Of a stretch of 12,788 bases of DNA, positions 6,392 through 12,788 are shown in pieces. The stretch is from Desulfuromonadaceae bacterium GWB2_53_15 (GTDB lineage Bacteria; Desulfobacterota; Desulfuromonadia; Geobacterales; Pseudopelobacteraceae): the NCBI GenBank assembly GCA_001824455.1, contig MHXL01000139.1:1-12788 (forward strand), given 5' to 3'. The notes under the pieces were generated by a model that was given only the letters and a program-made list of their open reading frames with translations, made no database searches and had not been told where the DNA came from. Positions within the stretch are counted from its first letter, which is position 1, and every line of letters starts with the position of its first letter. Made by a program: the position numbers and the translations under genes.

Positions 6392-7600
6392 TTAATACGC
6401 ATACAAGGGGATAACGGCAGATGCCAATACAAGCGCAGAAGGCATGAACAGGCGTTTGTATACCCTGGCAATGTCAACCTGGAAATACTCACAGGTAAGT
6501 ACGTAGCACAGGTGCACCGGTGAGAGCATCACTCCGGCAAACCCGGATGCAAAGGCCAAAGCCACAAGACCGGGTGAAGGTGTGGCAACACCCATCAGGG
6601 GCAACAGCAACGGGAAGGTGATCCCGACATACCCGACGGTAAGCCCGGTCATAACACCTGCCACAAAGGGAATCAGAATCAGGACGAGATGTACCGGTAA
6701 CCCCGAGGATGCAAAGAAAGTTGAGATACCATCCAGCGCTCCGGTCACCCGCAGAACCTCCTGAAAGATCATGATACCTATAACCAGGAAGAGAGCCTTG
6801 ACGGAAACGCTCTCACGCAGATTTTTCATGATCATGACCGGGGTGTAACGTTGAACCAGGTAAAGCACCAGCACAGCGCCGCCAAGAGACAGGGCCGGGT
6901 TGACCCGGAAAACTACCACCATCAGCAGCGCCAGCAGGATTGGCGACACCATGGCCAGAAAGATCAGGAACTGCCTGCCTCTGCCGGCTTCTGCCGGCGG
7001 GGTCTGTTGTCGTCCTATTCCCCGGAAACAGAAGAAAATTCCCCAGACAATCATGGATAAAGCAAAGGGCAGATTGGCAATAAACAGCGTCTGGGTCGAT
7101 AGTCCGGTAATGCCTGCTGCCAGGATAATGCCGGGGTAGAGCGGCGATATGTACTCCCAGATGTGACGATACCAGTAGTTGATCATTGCCATCTGTTCGG
7201 CCTTGATGTTAGCGCCGCCGGCAGCCTCATTGACCATGGGCGCCGAAAACACGGCGCCTCCCGGCGAGGGGAGCATCCCGATCATGGCGGGCATGGCGGC
7301 CATAACCACACGGCGGTCGGGCATCGCAGCCGAGAGCGAGGATACCATCCGTTTAAGCATGCCGGTAGTACGCAGAATATTTTCCATCACCATGGTCAGC
7401 ATCAGGGTCAGGGTCATATCCAGGGATTTGGGGGCAATAAATGCACGAATCGTGGCGTTGAGAAAATCACGGGGCGGGGTGAGATACAGTATGCCCAGCA
7501 ACAATGCACCGATGGGCATGACAGCAGCCATGGAGACCTTACGTCGCAACAGAACGACGATGACGACCTGGACCGCCAGGGTTTTGAGGAGGTCATCCAT
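6392..7600 (-). CDS. DUF401-family integral membrane protein, putative transporter
   Basis: A 402-residue protein made almost wholly of hydrophobic segments, about ten to twelve. Two loop motifs with broken-helix character occur in the two halves: GMLPSPGG (108-115) followed by NYWYRHIWEY (141-150), and TGLTVGYVGITFP (318-330) followed by SPVHLCYVLTCEYF (360-373). This pseudo-symmetric plan is like that of ion-transporter-type anion carriers. The family is recognised as DUF401; its substrate is unknown and is not shown here. The ATG lies 5 bases after the stop of the receiver gene and has no clear Shine-Dalgarno sequence, so translation may depend on coupling to that gene. No terminator is evident after its stop. 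Confidence 0.82.
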   Translation of the reverse strand: MDDLLKTLAVQVVIVVLLRRKVSMAAVMPIGALLLGILYLTPPRDFLNATIRAFIAPKSLDMTLTLMLTMVMENILRTTGMLKRMVSSLSAAMPDRRVVMAAMPAMIGMLPSPGGAVFSAPMVNEAAGGANIKAEQMAMINYWYRHIWEYISPLYPGIILAAGITGLSTQTLFIANLPFALSMIVWGIFFCFRGIGRQQTPPAEAGRGRQFLIFLAMVSPILLALLMVVVFRVNPALSLGGAVLVLYLVQRYTPVMIMKNLRESVSVKALFLVIGIMIFQEVLRVTGALDGISTFFASSGLPVHLVLILIPFVAGVMTGLTVGYVGITFPLLLPLMGVATPSPGLVALAFASGFAGVMLSPVHLCYVLTCEYFQVDIARVYKRLFMPSALVLASAVIPLYAY

Positions 7601-7605
7601 AATGG

Positions 7606-7992
7606 TTAGGTGCCGCCGACCTTTTTGTGGAGGGAGTTGAAAATCATGTCGAGCACCACCTTTTGGCGCGCCTCGAACTTGTTGAGTACCGCCAGGCAGG
7701 TCCCCATGGGACAGAGTTCATGCAGAGTATCGGCGTCACGCCCTGAAAGGATCACAATCCGGTTCTTGTCCATACCGGTCTGGGTGGCAAAACTCAATAC
7801 TTTGAGTCCGTCCATGGTCGGCATTTCCAGATCGATCAGCATCAGGTCGTAACCGCCAGCCTTGATACGTTGCAGTCCGGCAACAGGACTATTGCAGATT
7901 TCCACCTGCAATAACGGGTAAGTCTCCCGGATATAGCTAGACAGGAAATCCGTAAAACCACGGTCATCGTCTATTAGTAATATTCTGCCCAT
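7606..7992 (-). CDS. Receiver-only response regulator
   Basis: A 128-residue CheY-like receiver with no output domain. The acidic pocket is Asp8-Asp9-Asp10, the phosphoacceptor Asp54 (in LMLIDLEMP), the switch Ser83 (in VILSGR) and the conserved Lys105 (in VLNKF). All required phosphorylation residues are present. The ATG at 7992 was chosen because it precedes the first beta strand (GRILLID) as is usual. The longer frame begins with a TTG inside the preceding terminator's T-run and adds 13 residues with no receiver character. No histidine kinase is in view. Its operon partner is the DUF401 membrane protein, so it may act by protein contact or serve as part of a longer relay. CTTCTTC directly before the ATG is no ribosome binding site. 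Confidence 0.87.
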   Translation of the reverse strand: MGRILLIDDDRGFTDFLSSYIRETYPLLQVEICNSPVAGLQRIKAGGYDLMLIDLEMPTMDGLKVLSFATQTGMDKNRIVILSGRDADTLHELCPMGTCLAVLNKFEARQKVVLDMIFNSLHKKVGGT

Positions 7993-7999
7993 GAAGAAG

Positions 8000-8005
8000 A
8001 CTATA
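8000..8005 (-). promoter_or_regulatory. Candidate -10 box directly before the receiver gene
   Basis: TATAGT on the minus strand lies 7 bases upstream of the ATG at 7992, in the 39 bases between the preceding terminator and the gene. The -35 region is unclear: TTGGCA (8020-8025) would give a spacer of only 14 bases. If used, transcription would start at or next to the ATG, giving a leaderless mRNA. Confidence 0.3.
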
Positions 8006-8023
8006 GCCGATTTTACCGTTGCC

Positions 8024-8051
8024 AAAAACAAAAAAACCGCATGACATGCGG
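8024..8051 (-). terminator. Rho-independent terminator after the PF04392 gene
   Basis: On the minus strand CCGCAT, a 3-base loop and ATGCGG (8037-8051) are followed by six T's, TG and five more T's (8024-8036). It lies 40 bases after the stop of the binding-protein gene and closes the ABC ATPase/cytochrome/barrel/binding-protein transcript. Confidence 0.85.
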
Positions 8052-8091
8052 CAGAGCCAGATCCAAAGGTTATAACATTCAGACATCATTA

Positions 8092-9030
8092 CTATTTCAG
8101 TATCCGCGTGGCGCTATCCAGCACCGGGAACGGTATTACCAGCCCCATCTCACGGGCGAACCGGAGATTGACAATCAAGTCTATTCGCCGTGGATAAATG
8201 AGCGAGAGGCTTTCAGTCCGTGCGCCTTGCAGAATCCGGGCGGCAAGCTCAGCTCCCAACCTTCCCTGTTCCTGGGGATCGATCTCCAAAGAGATCAGGG
8301 CGCCTTTTTCTGCAGCATCAGGCATGGTAGAAACCACCGGAATTTTATGGGTTCGGGCCCTGGAAATGATGCGCTCGAACTGTCGATATACGATACCACT
8401 TTCGGTGACTACAATCGCATCCACTTTGTCCAATAACGTTGCAAGAGCGTTGTCCAAGGCGGCAACGGAGGCAACATTGGCCTCAACGATAACCGAGCCA
8501 TGCTGGCCGGCATACTTCTTCACATCTTCCAGTTGACGCTTGGAACCTGACTCGCGGCTATTGTAGATGACACCGATCCTGCGGTAGGGACGGATATCCT
8601 GGAGCGTTTTGATCAGGGTAACCATCGGCACGCGGGAACTGACGCCACAGGTGCCTCGTGCAGGTTGTTCGGCGGCATAGATATCGATCGCCATCACCGG
8701 AATACCCTTACTAGCCTCTTTCATGGCCAGCATTGCGGCCGGAGCGCCATAGGCCACGATCAGGTCCGGTTGGTAAGCATTGAACTTGCGAATTGTGTTG
8801 GACCAGGAGAGCTGATCAGGGTTGGGGGCCTGAAGGATGATCTCGGTGTTTGACTGCGTGTATCCATGCGTGGCCAGCGACTTTACAAAAGCCGAGTGCG
8901 CCTCTCGGTAGCGCGGCTGGTCACTGCTCATAATGGCTGCGATGACCTTATCGGCAGCATGGCAGGGGTATGAAGAGCACATCGCGATCAGAGCGAGCAA
9001 TGCAGTTATGTATAACATTACAATATTCAT
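8092..9030 (-). CDS. Periplasmic ABC-type substrate-binding protein (PF04392 type), orphan
   Basis: A 312-residue exported protein. A hydrophobic N-terminal segment ends with probable cleavage at YPCHA|ADK. The rest has the two-lobe pattern of the PF04392/TrpX-type binding proteins: a first Rossmann-like lobe (DKVIAAIMSSDQPRY..., DLIVAYGAPAAMLA), a hinge region with RRIGVIYNSRES, then DAIVVTESGIV, KIPVVST and a C-terminal GRLGAELAARIL helix. These proteins bind small ligands in the periplasm. No permease or matching ATPase is nearby; the MlaF-like ATPase upstream belongs to a different transporter class. A sensory role is therefore possible. The ATG at 9030 is chosen because GGTGAG precedes it by seven bases. 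GTG codons at 9045 and 9042 overlap the barrel stop and remain alternatives, adding four or five residues. It is the last gene of the MtrA/MtrB-type operon. Confidence 0.82.
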   Translation of the reverse strand: MNIVMLYITALLALIAMCSSYPCHAADKVIAAIMSSDQPRYREAHSAFVKSLATHGYTQSNTEIILQAPNPDQLSWSNTIRKFNAYQPDLIVAYGAPAAMLAMKEASKGIPVMAIDIYAAEQPARGTCGVSSRVPMVTLIKTLQDIRPYRRIGVIYNSRESGSKRQLEDVKKYAGQHGSVIVEANVASVAALDNALATLLDKVDAIVVTESGIVYRQFERIISRARTHKIPVVSTMPDAAEKGALISLEIDPQEQGRLGAELAARILQGARTESLSLIYPRRIDLIVNLRFAREMGLVIPFPVLDSATRILK

Positions 9031-9038
9031 AAGATTGC

Positions 9039-11138
9039 TCACCACCTTGCCTTGAGGTTAAGCATGGTCGTGTGAACAGAGCCGTCATAGGCACTGTTGC
9101 CGGAATCGTACAACCTGAAGCTGTAATCCAGTGCGCAGCCAAGCAGCGCGGTAATACGCCAGTCGGCGCGCGCCGAAACACCTGTCTCGGTGGTGTCAAG
9201 ACGGGTCAGGTCGGTAATGCCATCGGTGGTATAGGTTCCGGGAAACGTTAGCGGGTAGGATCGTGTTGGAACCGCAAATCGTGAAATTGACAGAACCTGC
9301 TGGAAGGCCAGTGAGAGATCTAATTGTTCCATTGTGGCATACACAGCATCAATCCCGTAGACATGGGAAGATACGTGATAATTTGTCGCTGTCAATGGAT
9401 CCGCATTGGCTGCCGATGGATTGTTCGTAAAAAGTATTGTCTGGTCGACATCGGATTCCAGGTATGAATAGCTGGTAGTGACGGTCAATCGCTCTAGAGG
9501 ACTGAACCAGAAACTGGCGTTGGCCGAATTGTTGCGACTCTCACGGGGCAGGGCATACGTGGCAACAGGAGCCGGCAACACCGTTGAGGCGATGCTCTCT
9601 CCGCTCTCAAACTGGGCAAGATAGCTACCGGTCAAACCCCATTTTCCGCTGTTCGTGTAGGTCAGCAGAAGATTACCGATATGGCGGTCTGAAAAGGAGG
9701 AACCATAGGCCGGGTTGTCGCTGGCAGCGTAGCTGTAGGAGGCATTCAGCTTTACACCGGCATAGGGCTTCCAGAAAAAAGCCGCTTTGCCGGTGTGGGT
9801 CTGTCGGCTGTCTGAATGAATCGCCGTCGGTTTTGACGCTGACCGGAAGTCCCAGACGTTATCCCGCGATTCCAGGACGGCGAGGTATTCCAGGCGGTAG
9901 ATCATCTTTGGATCAGGACGATAAATGGATGAAAACATCAGTGTGTCTTTGACCGTATCGGTTGACGGACGAACCAGGAGAATTCCCGTTGTGGCAGTGT
10001 AAACGCCGGGGATGACCCCAACCGCCGGTATCTGCGAGTAGGGGTAATTCACCGTTATCGGAGAGTCCCGGTCGATCTGCTGATGACGGTATTTGAGAGC
10101 AAAGGAGAGTTCTTTGAAAGGCGTATAGCTCAGATCTCCGGCATAATTTTGAATGGTGTCAGCCGGCCTGCTTGAGGGCACGGCATCGCCATGCCCCCCG
10201 GTATTTTCCCGCTGGGTCAAGGTGTAAGCCGCGCTGCCTACCAGACCTCCGCTAAGGTCCGTAAACAGCTTGATGGTATGGGAGGTGACCCGGCTGTTGG
10301 GGATTGTGGAAAAAGCCTGAGCTGATCCGACAGCAAGGGCGCCGCCAGCGGTATTGGTGAAAATGTTGCGTGAATCGGCAGCCTCATTTGAAAAATCCCG
10401 AATAAGAAATCCGTATGAGATATCAAACAGACCCAGGTGAGCGTCGAGCCCTACCGTACCTTCACGCGTAACTCGGTCAACCCGCGCTGCATCGCTAATC
10501 ATGGAACTCGCGCCGGGCCCGAAATAAACATCGGAAAACCGGTGTTGCTCGTATCCCTGTCTGGTCAGTTCCCAATATCCAACATTGACATGAAACGGAT
10601 TGTTACCGAGCTTGATACGGGTTTCAGCCTGGGTTGTGGCAGTGCGTATGCCATACTCGCGACCGGTATCCCGTTCCACAAGAGTTAGTGTCCCAGGGGT
10701 TATCTGTTCGCGCAGCAGATTGTGCCACAATGCATCGCTTGCGGCATGAAAACGCACGAGCCCGGCGTAATCGAAAACCATTTCGCTTTTATAGTCGTCC
10801 TCATGGAGGAAAAGTCCATCCACCGAAAGTTTCAAGTCCGAGCCTAGACTGGCTGCAGAAAATCCTCCCGTTACGCCTGATTTCAGGCGACCATACGGAG
10901 AAGCCGCCGCCATGGGGCCATCCGGTGTTACAAACCGGTAACCGGTCTGCAGCGAGACGGAAGTCAGCGGTTTGAGCCCCTCCTTTGAGAAATCCTGTGT
11001 TTCCTCTTCCGACTCCGCCTCTAGCAGATCTTCAACGTCGCATAACGCAGGGGAAGCGCTCATTATGACCAGCAGTAGCAGAGACAAAAAGATGAAACAG
11101 CATGTCCGAGTGCTTGGCTTCAATTCGTATCGTGCCAT
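9039..11138 (-). CDS. MtrB/PioB-type outer-membrane barrel of an electron conduit
   Basis: A 699-residue protein with a signal peptide (residues 1-33, cleavage near SPALC|DVE), a short acidic stretch (about 34-50), and then a long series of amphipathic strands with Tyr/Phe-rich ends and polar loops to the terminal residue Trp699 (LNLKARW). An aromatic last residue is typical of outer-membrane barrels. Its length equals that of MtrB (about 700 residues, a 26-strand barrel). The gene begins 2 bases after an MtrA-type decaheme gene, the defining partner of this family. In MtrAB complexes the barrel encloses the decaheme protein and insulates its heme wire across the membrane. Unlike Shewanella MtrB, no N-terminal CXXC is seen in the mature part. 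The ribosome binding site is weak (GGGGAAATAGCC before the ATG), suggesting coupling to the cytochrome gene. Sequence divergence leaves the exact subfamily uncertain. Confidence 0.82.
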   Translation of the reverse strand: MARYELKPSTRTCCFIFLSLLLLVIMSASPALCDVEDLLEAESEEETQDFSKEGLKPLTSVSLQTGYRFVTPDGPMAAASPYGRLKSGVTGGFSAASLGSDLKLSVDGLFLHEDDYKSEMVFDYAGLVRFHAASDALWHNLLREQITPGTLTLVERDTGREYGIRTATTQAETRIKLGNNPFHVNVGYWELTRQGYEQHRFSDVYFGPGASSMISDAARVDRVTREGTVGLDAHLGLFDISYGFLIRDFSNEAADSRNIFTNTAGGALAVGSAQAFSTIPNSRVTSHTIKLFTDLSGGLVGSAAYTLTQRENTGGHGDAVPSSRPADTIQNYAGDLSYTPFKELSFALKYRHQQIDRDSPITVNYPYSQIPAVGVIPGVYTATTGILLVRPSTDTVKDTLMFSSIYRPDPKMIYRLEYLAVLESRDNVWDFRSASKPTAIHSDSRQTHTGKAAFFWKPYAGVKLNASYSYAASDNPAYGSSFSDRHIGNLLLTYTNSGKWGLTGSYLAQFESGESIASTVLPAPVATYALPRESRNNSANASFWFSPLERLTVTTSYSYLESDVDQTILFTNNPSAANADPLTATNYHVSSHVYGIDAVYATMEQLDLSLAFQQVLSISRFAVPTRSYPLTFPGTYTTDGITDLTRLDTTETGVSARADWRITALLGCALDYSFRLYDSGNSAYDGSVHTTMLNLKARW

Positions 11139-11140
11139 GG

Positions 11141-12121
11141 CTATTTCCCCAATACACCGTATCCACGGTTGTCGGGGGTGTCGGAACCGTGGATGGCAGT
11201 GTGGCAGTCAGTGCATCGGTTGGCAAACAACGGCTTCGCACCAGAACTCAAAACAGCGCTATAATGTCCCGGGTTATGGCATTGTATACAGAGAAACGGC
11301 ATGGCTGAACTTAGTAATCTTCGGTTCACTGAACCATGGGGGGTATGACAGTTTGTGCAGTTTTCCATAACGTCGCCATGCTCGTAAACAAACGGCCCGC
11401 TCTTTTCCATATGGCAACGGGTGCAGGTATCTCGTTGGGTCACCCCCTTGAGCAGTTTGGATTGCGACGAACCGTGGGGGTCATGGCAATCAAAACAGCT
11501 CATCTTCTTCTCCCGTATCGGGTGGTGTGAAAAGAGGCTGAACTGAGCCTTGACATCCGGATGGCAGCCATAGCAGAGCTCAGCCATCTTGTCGTTACTG
11601 ACCCGCTGCTGCGGCCCTTCGTGCAGTGTATGGCAGCTAAAGCAACTCAGATCGTTCAGCGCATGAACACTGGAATGCCAATAGGCCAGCGATGGTGTTG
11701 ATGCAGCCGAGTGGCATCTGAGGCAGATCAGGGACTGCGCCTGGGGTGGCAGAAGCTTATAATCAAGAAGCTTGGTAGTGTCGCATTTATCACCCTTGTC
11801 ACCATAGAGTTGTTTGTTCTCTTCGATCTTCTCAATGGCCAGACTGCCCGGGCCGTGACATGATTCGCAATTGACCAGTGGCAGGCCGGTTCCCACCTTG
11901 ATCTGCTCGCCATGGACACTGCGCCGGAAGTAGTCGGTGATTTTGTCGTGTTTGTGACACTTGGCAACACAGTTGTCTGTCCCAACATAGTCAGCGTCCA
12001 GGCGGCCGACGATCATCTTCTCGTACTCCGCAACCGGAAGCAATGGCCGCGATTCTTTCAGATCGGCACATCCGCTGATGAACAGCAAGGCAATGAATGA
12101 AACTGCTGTGATAACGCGCAT
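11141..12121 (-). CDS. MtrA/DmsE-type decaheme c-type cytochrome lipoprotein
   Basis: A 326-residue lipoprotein with lipobox FISGC (Cys18). Nine CXXCH motifs follow a first, atypical CVAKCH motif (CX3CH, Cys51; bases 11954-11971). In order they are CVAKCH, CESCH, CLRCH, CFSCH, CYGCH, CFDCH, CTRCH, CTNCH, CIQCH and CTDCH. The YVG...CESCHGPGS region and repeated CxxCHxxH elements are typical of the DmsE/MtrA family. MtrA forms a wire of ten hemes through the MtrB barrel, electrons entering at the N-terminal heme. Family members such as MtrA are soluble; here a lipid anchor is predicted. The ATG at 12121 is chosen because AAGGAG lies five bases upstream; an in-frame GTG at 12127 overlaps that site and was rejected. 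It follows the ABC ATPase gene by 9 bases and precedes the barrel gene by 2. Confidence 0.92.
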   Translation of the reverse strand: MRVITAVSFIALLFISGCADLKESRPLLPVAEYEKMIVGRLDADYVGTDNCVAKCHKHDKITDYFRRSVHGEQIKVGTGLPLVNCESCHGPGSLAIEKIEENKQLYGDKGDKCDTTKLLDYKLLPPQAQSLICLRCHSAASTPSLAYWHSSVHALNDLSCFSCHTLHEGPQQRVSNDKMAELCYGCHPDVKAQFSLFSHHPIREKKMSCFDCHDPHGSSQSKLLKGVTQRDTCTRCHMEKSGPFVYEHGDVMENCTNCHTPHGSVNRRLLSSAMPFLCIQCHNPGHYSAVLSSGAKPLFANRCTDCHTAIHGSDTPDNRGYGVLGK

Positions 12122-12126
12122 TGTCA

Positions 12127-12132
12127 CTCCTT
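12127..12132 (-). promoter_or_regulatory. Ribosome binding site overlapping the ATPase stop codon
   Basis: AAGGAG on the minus strand shares two bases with the TAA of the upstream ATPase gene and lies five bases before the ATG of the MtrA-type gene. It fixes that start and shows that the two genes are packed as one transcription unit. Confidence 0.7.
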
Positions 12133-12788
12133 AAGCCCCTTGAATACCCTTGGTTGTCGTGCGAATGAATCGTTTGACGATTGGATTGCTGCTTGCCCTG
12201 ATCTGCTCAGGGGTTCCGGTCTCGACAATCTCTCCCTGGTGCATCATGGCAATCCGGTCTGACAGATAAAGCGCAAAATTCAGATCGTGGGTGACAATGA
12301 TGGTCGTATTACCGGTCTTTACCCGCAGGGACTTAATGGTTTCGGCCAGTTCATCCGTGGTGACCGGATCCAACTCGGCAGTCGGCTCGTCATAAAGGAC
12401 CAGGTCAGGTTCCATTGCCAGTGAACGGGCTATGGCGACACGTTTTTTCATACCGCCGGACAGCTCCGATGTACGCAAGCCCTCACTCCCTTCCAACCCC
12501 ACTATAGCCAGTTTTTCAGCGATGATCTCGCGAATTCGCGGCTCGTTGCAGATATGGTGTTCCCGAAGCCAGAGCCCCACGTTTTCGCCGACAGTCAGGG
12601 AATTGAACAGTGCTGAAGACTGGAACACCATACTACTGCGGAACGACTGCGGCAACCGCTTTCCTTCAGCAAAAACCGGCTCGTTGTTGACGTAAATCTG
12701 CCCACTGTCAGGTGTTTCCAGTCGAATGATGTGTCGCAACAGGATACTTTTGCCGGTGCCTGAGGGACCTATGATGGAGAAGGTCTCA
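12131..12788 (-). CDS. MlaF-like ABC transporter ATPase, 5'-truncated by the window edge
   Basis: The C-terminal 218 residues or so of an ABC ATPase; the frame is open to the window end. Visible are the Walker A motif GPSGTGKS (12746-12769), a Q-loop in SSMVFQSSALFNSLTVGENV, the signature LSGGMKKRVAIARSL, Walker B and D-loop in VLYDEPTAELDP, and the H-loop His in IIVTHDL. The ALFxSLTVxENV and LSGGM(K)KRV elements are typical of the MlaF/Ttg2A/Mkl group, which energises phospholipid movement between inner and outer membranes together with MlaE and MlaD. Those partners are not in view and may lie beyond the right edge. The D-loop reads TAELDP where most members have TAGLDP. It is the first visible gene of the unit that contains the MtrA/MtrB-type pair. 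Confidence 0.88.
   Translation of the reverse strand, partial: ETFSIIGPSGTGKSILLRHIIRLETPDSGQIYVNNEPVFAEGKRLPQSFRSSMVFQSSALFNSLTVGENVGLWLREHHICNEPRIREIIAEKLAIVGLEGSEGLRTSELSGGMKKRVAIARSLAMEPDLVLYDEPTAELDPVTTDELAETIKSLRVKTGNTTIIVTHDLNFALYLSDRIAMMHQGEIVETGTPEQIRASSNPIVKRFIRTTTKGIQGA

Noticed and set aside
6829..6838. CATGATCATG palindrome as an operator
   Set aside because: It lies deep inside the DUF401 coding region and is explained by the codons there.
7993..8031. Longer receiver protein starting at TTG 8031
   Set aside because: The start would lie within the T-tract of the preceding terminator with no ribosome binding site, and the extra 13 residues precede the normal first strand of a receiver.
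8961..8972. Lipoprotein signal (IAMC) in the PF04392-type protein
   Set aside because: Met at -1 is not accepted in a lipobox, while a normal signal peptidase I site (PCHA|ADK) follows.
12122..12127. GTG at 12127 as start of the MtrA-type cytochrome
   Set aside because: It overlaps the AAGGAG ribosome binding site, which is spaced correctly for the ATG at 12121.

Overview
The window looks like an accessory electron-transfer locus from a Geobacter-like bacterium (Desulfuromonadia/Geobacterales). The basis is several multiheme c-type cytochromes, among them one with the CX4CH...CXXCH domain named from Geobacter sulfurreducens (TIGR01904), an OmcA/MtrC-type decaheme protein, and outer-membrane barrels next to heme lipoproteins. 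The taxon is inferred from gene content. No rRNA, tRNA, CRISPR or transposase is visible, and no gene-free stretch exceeds 300 bases.

Left block (1-4597, + strand): the 3' part of an OmcA/MtrC-family decaheme cytochrome, then a hairpin, then three tightly packed genes: an outer-membrane beta-barrel (TTG start), a pentaheme lipoprotein (4-base overlap), and a lipoprotein with six heme-type motifs of three different spacings (13-base overlap). The arrangement of surface cytochrome, barrel and heme lipoproteins resembles Geobacter porin-cytochrome conduits of the Ext type. A strong bidirectional terminator at 4620-4671 closes the block.

Middle block (4690-9030, - strand, read right to left): an orphan periplasmic binding protein of the PF04392 type followed by a terminator; a receiver-only response regulator 5 bases upstream of a DUF401 membrane protein; then, behind its own promoter, a coiled-coil OmpA-type lipoprotein coupled (TGATG) to an Smr-domain protein.

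Right block (9039-12788, - strand): the 3' part of an MlaF-like ABC ATPase, an MtrA/DmsE-type decaheme lipoprotein 9 bases later, and an MtrB/PioB-type barrel 2 bases after that. The binding-protein gene follows 8 bases beyond, so these four are probably one transcript.

Together the locus holds two outer-membrane electron conduits of different architecture, reading toward each other with the middle genes between them. The MtrC-like gene is separated from the MtrA/MtrB pair by about 7 kb. The most unusual point is heme-site chemistry: the first heme motif of the MtrA-like protein is CX3CH instead of CXXCH, and the 202-aa lipoprotein at the other end also has a CX3CH plus two CX4CH motifs.
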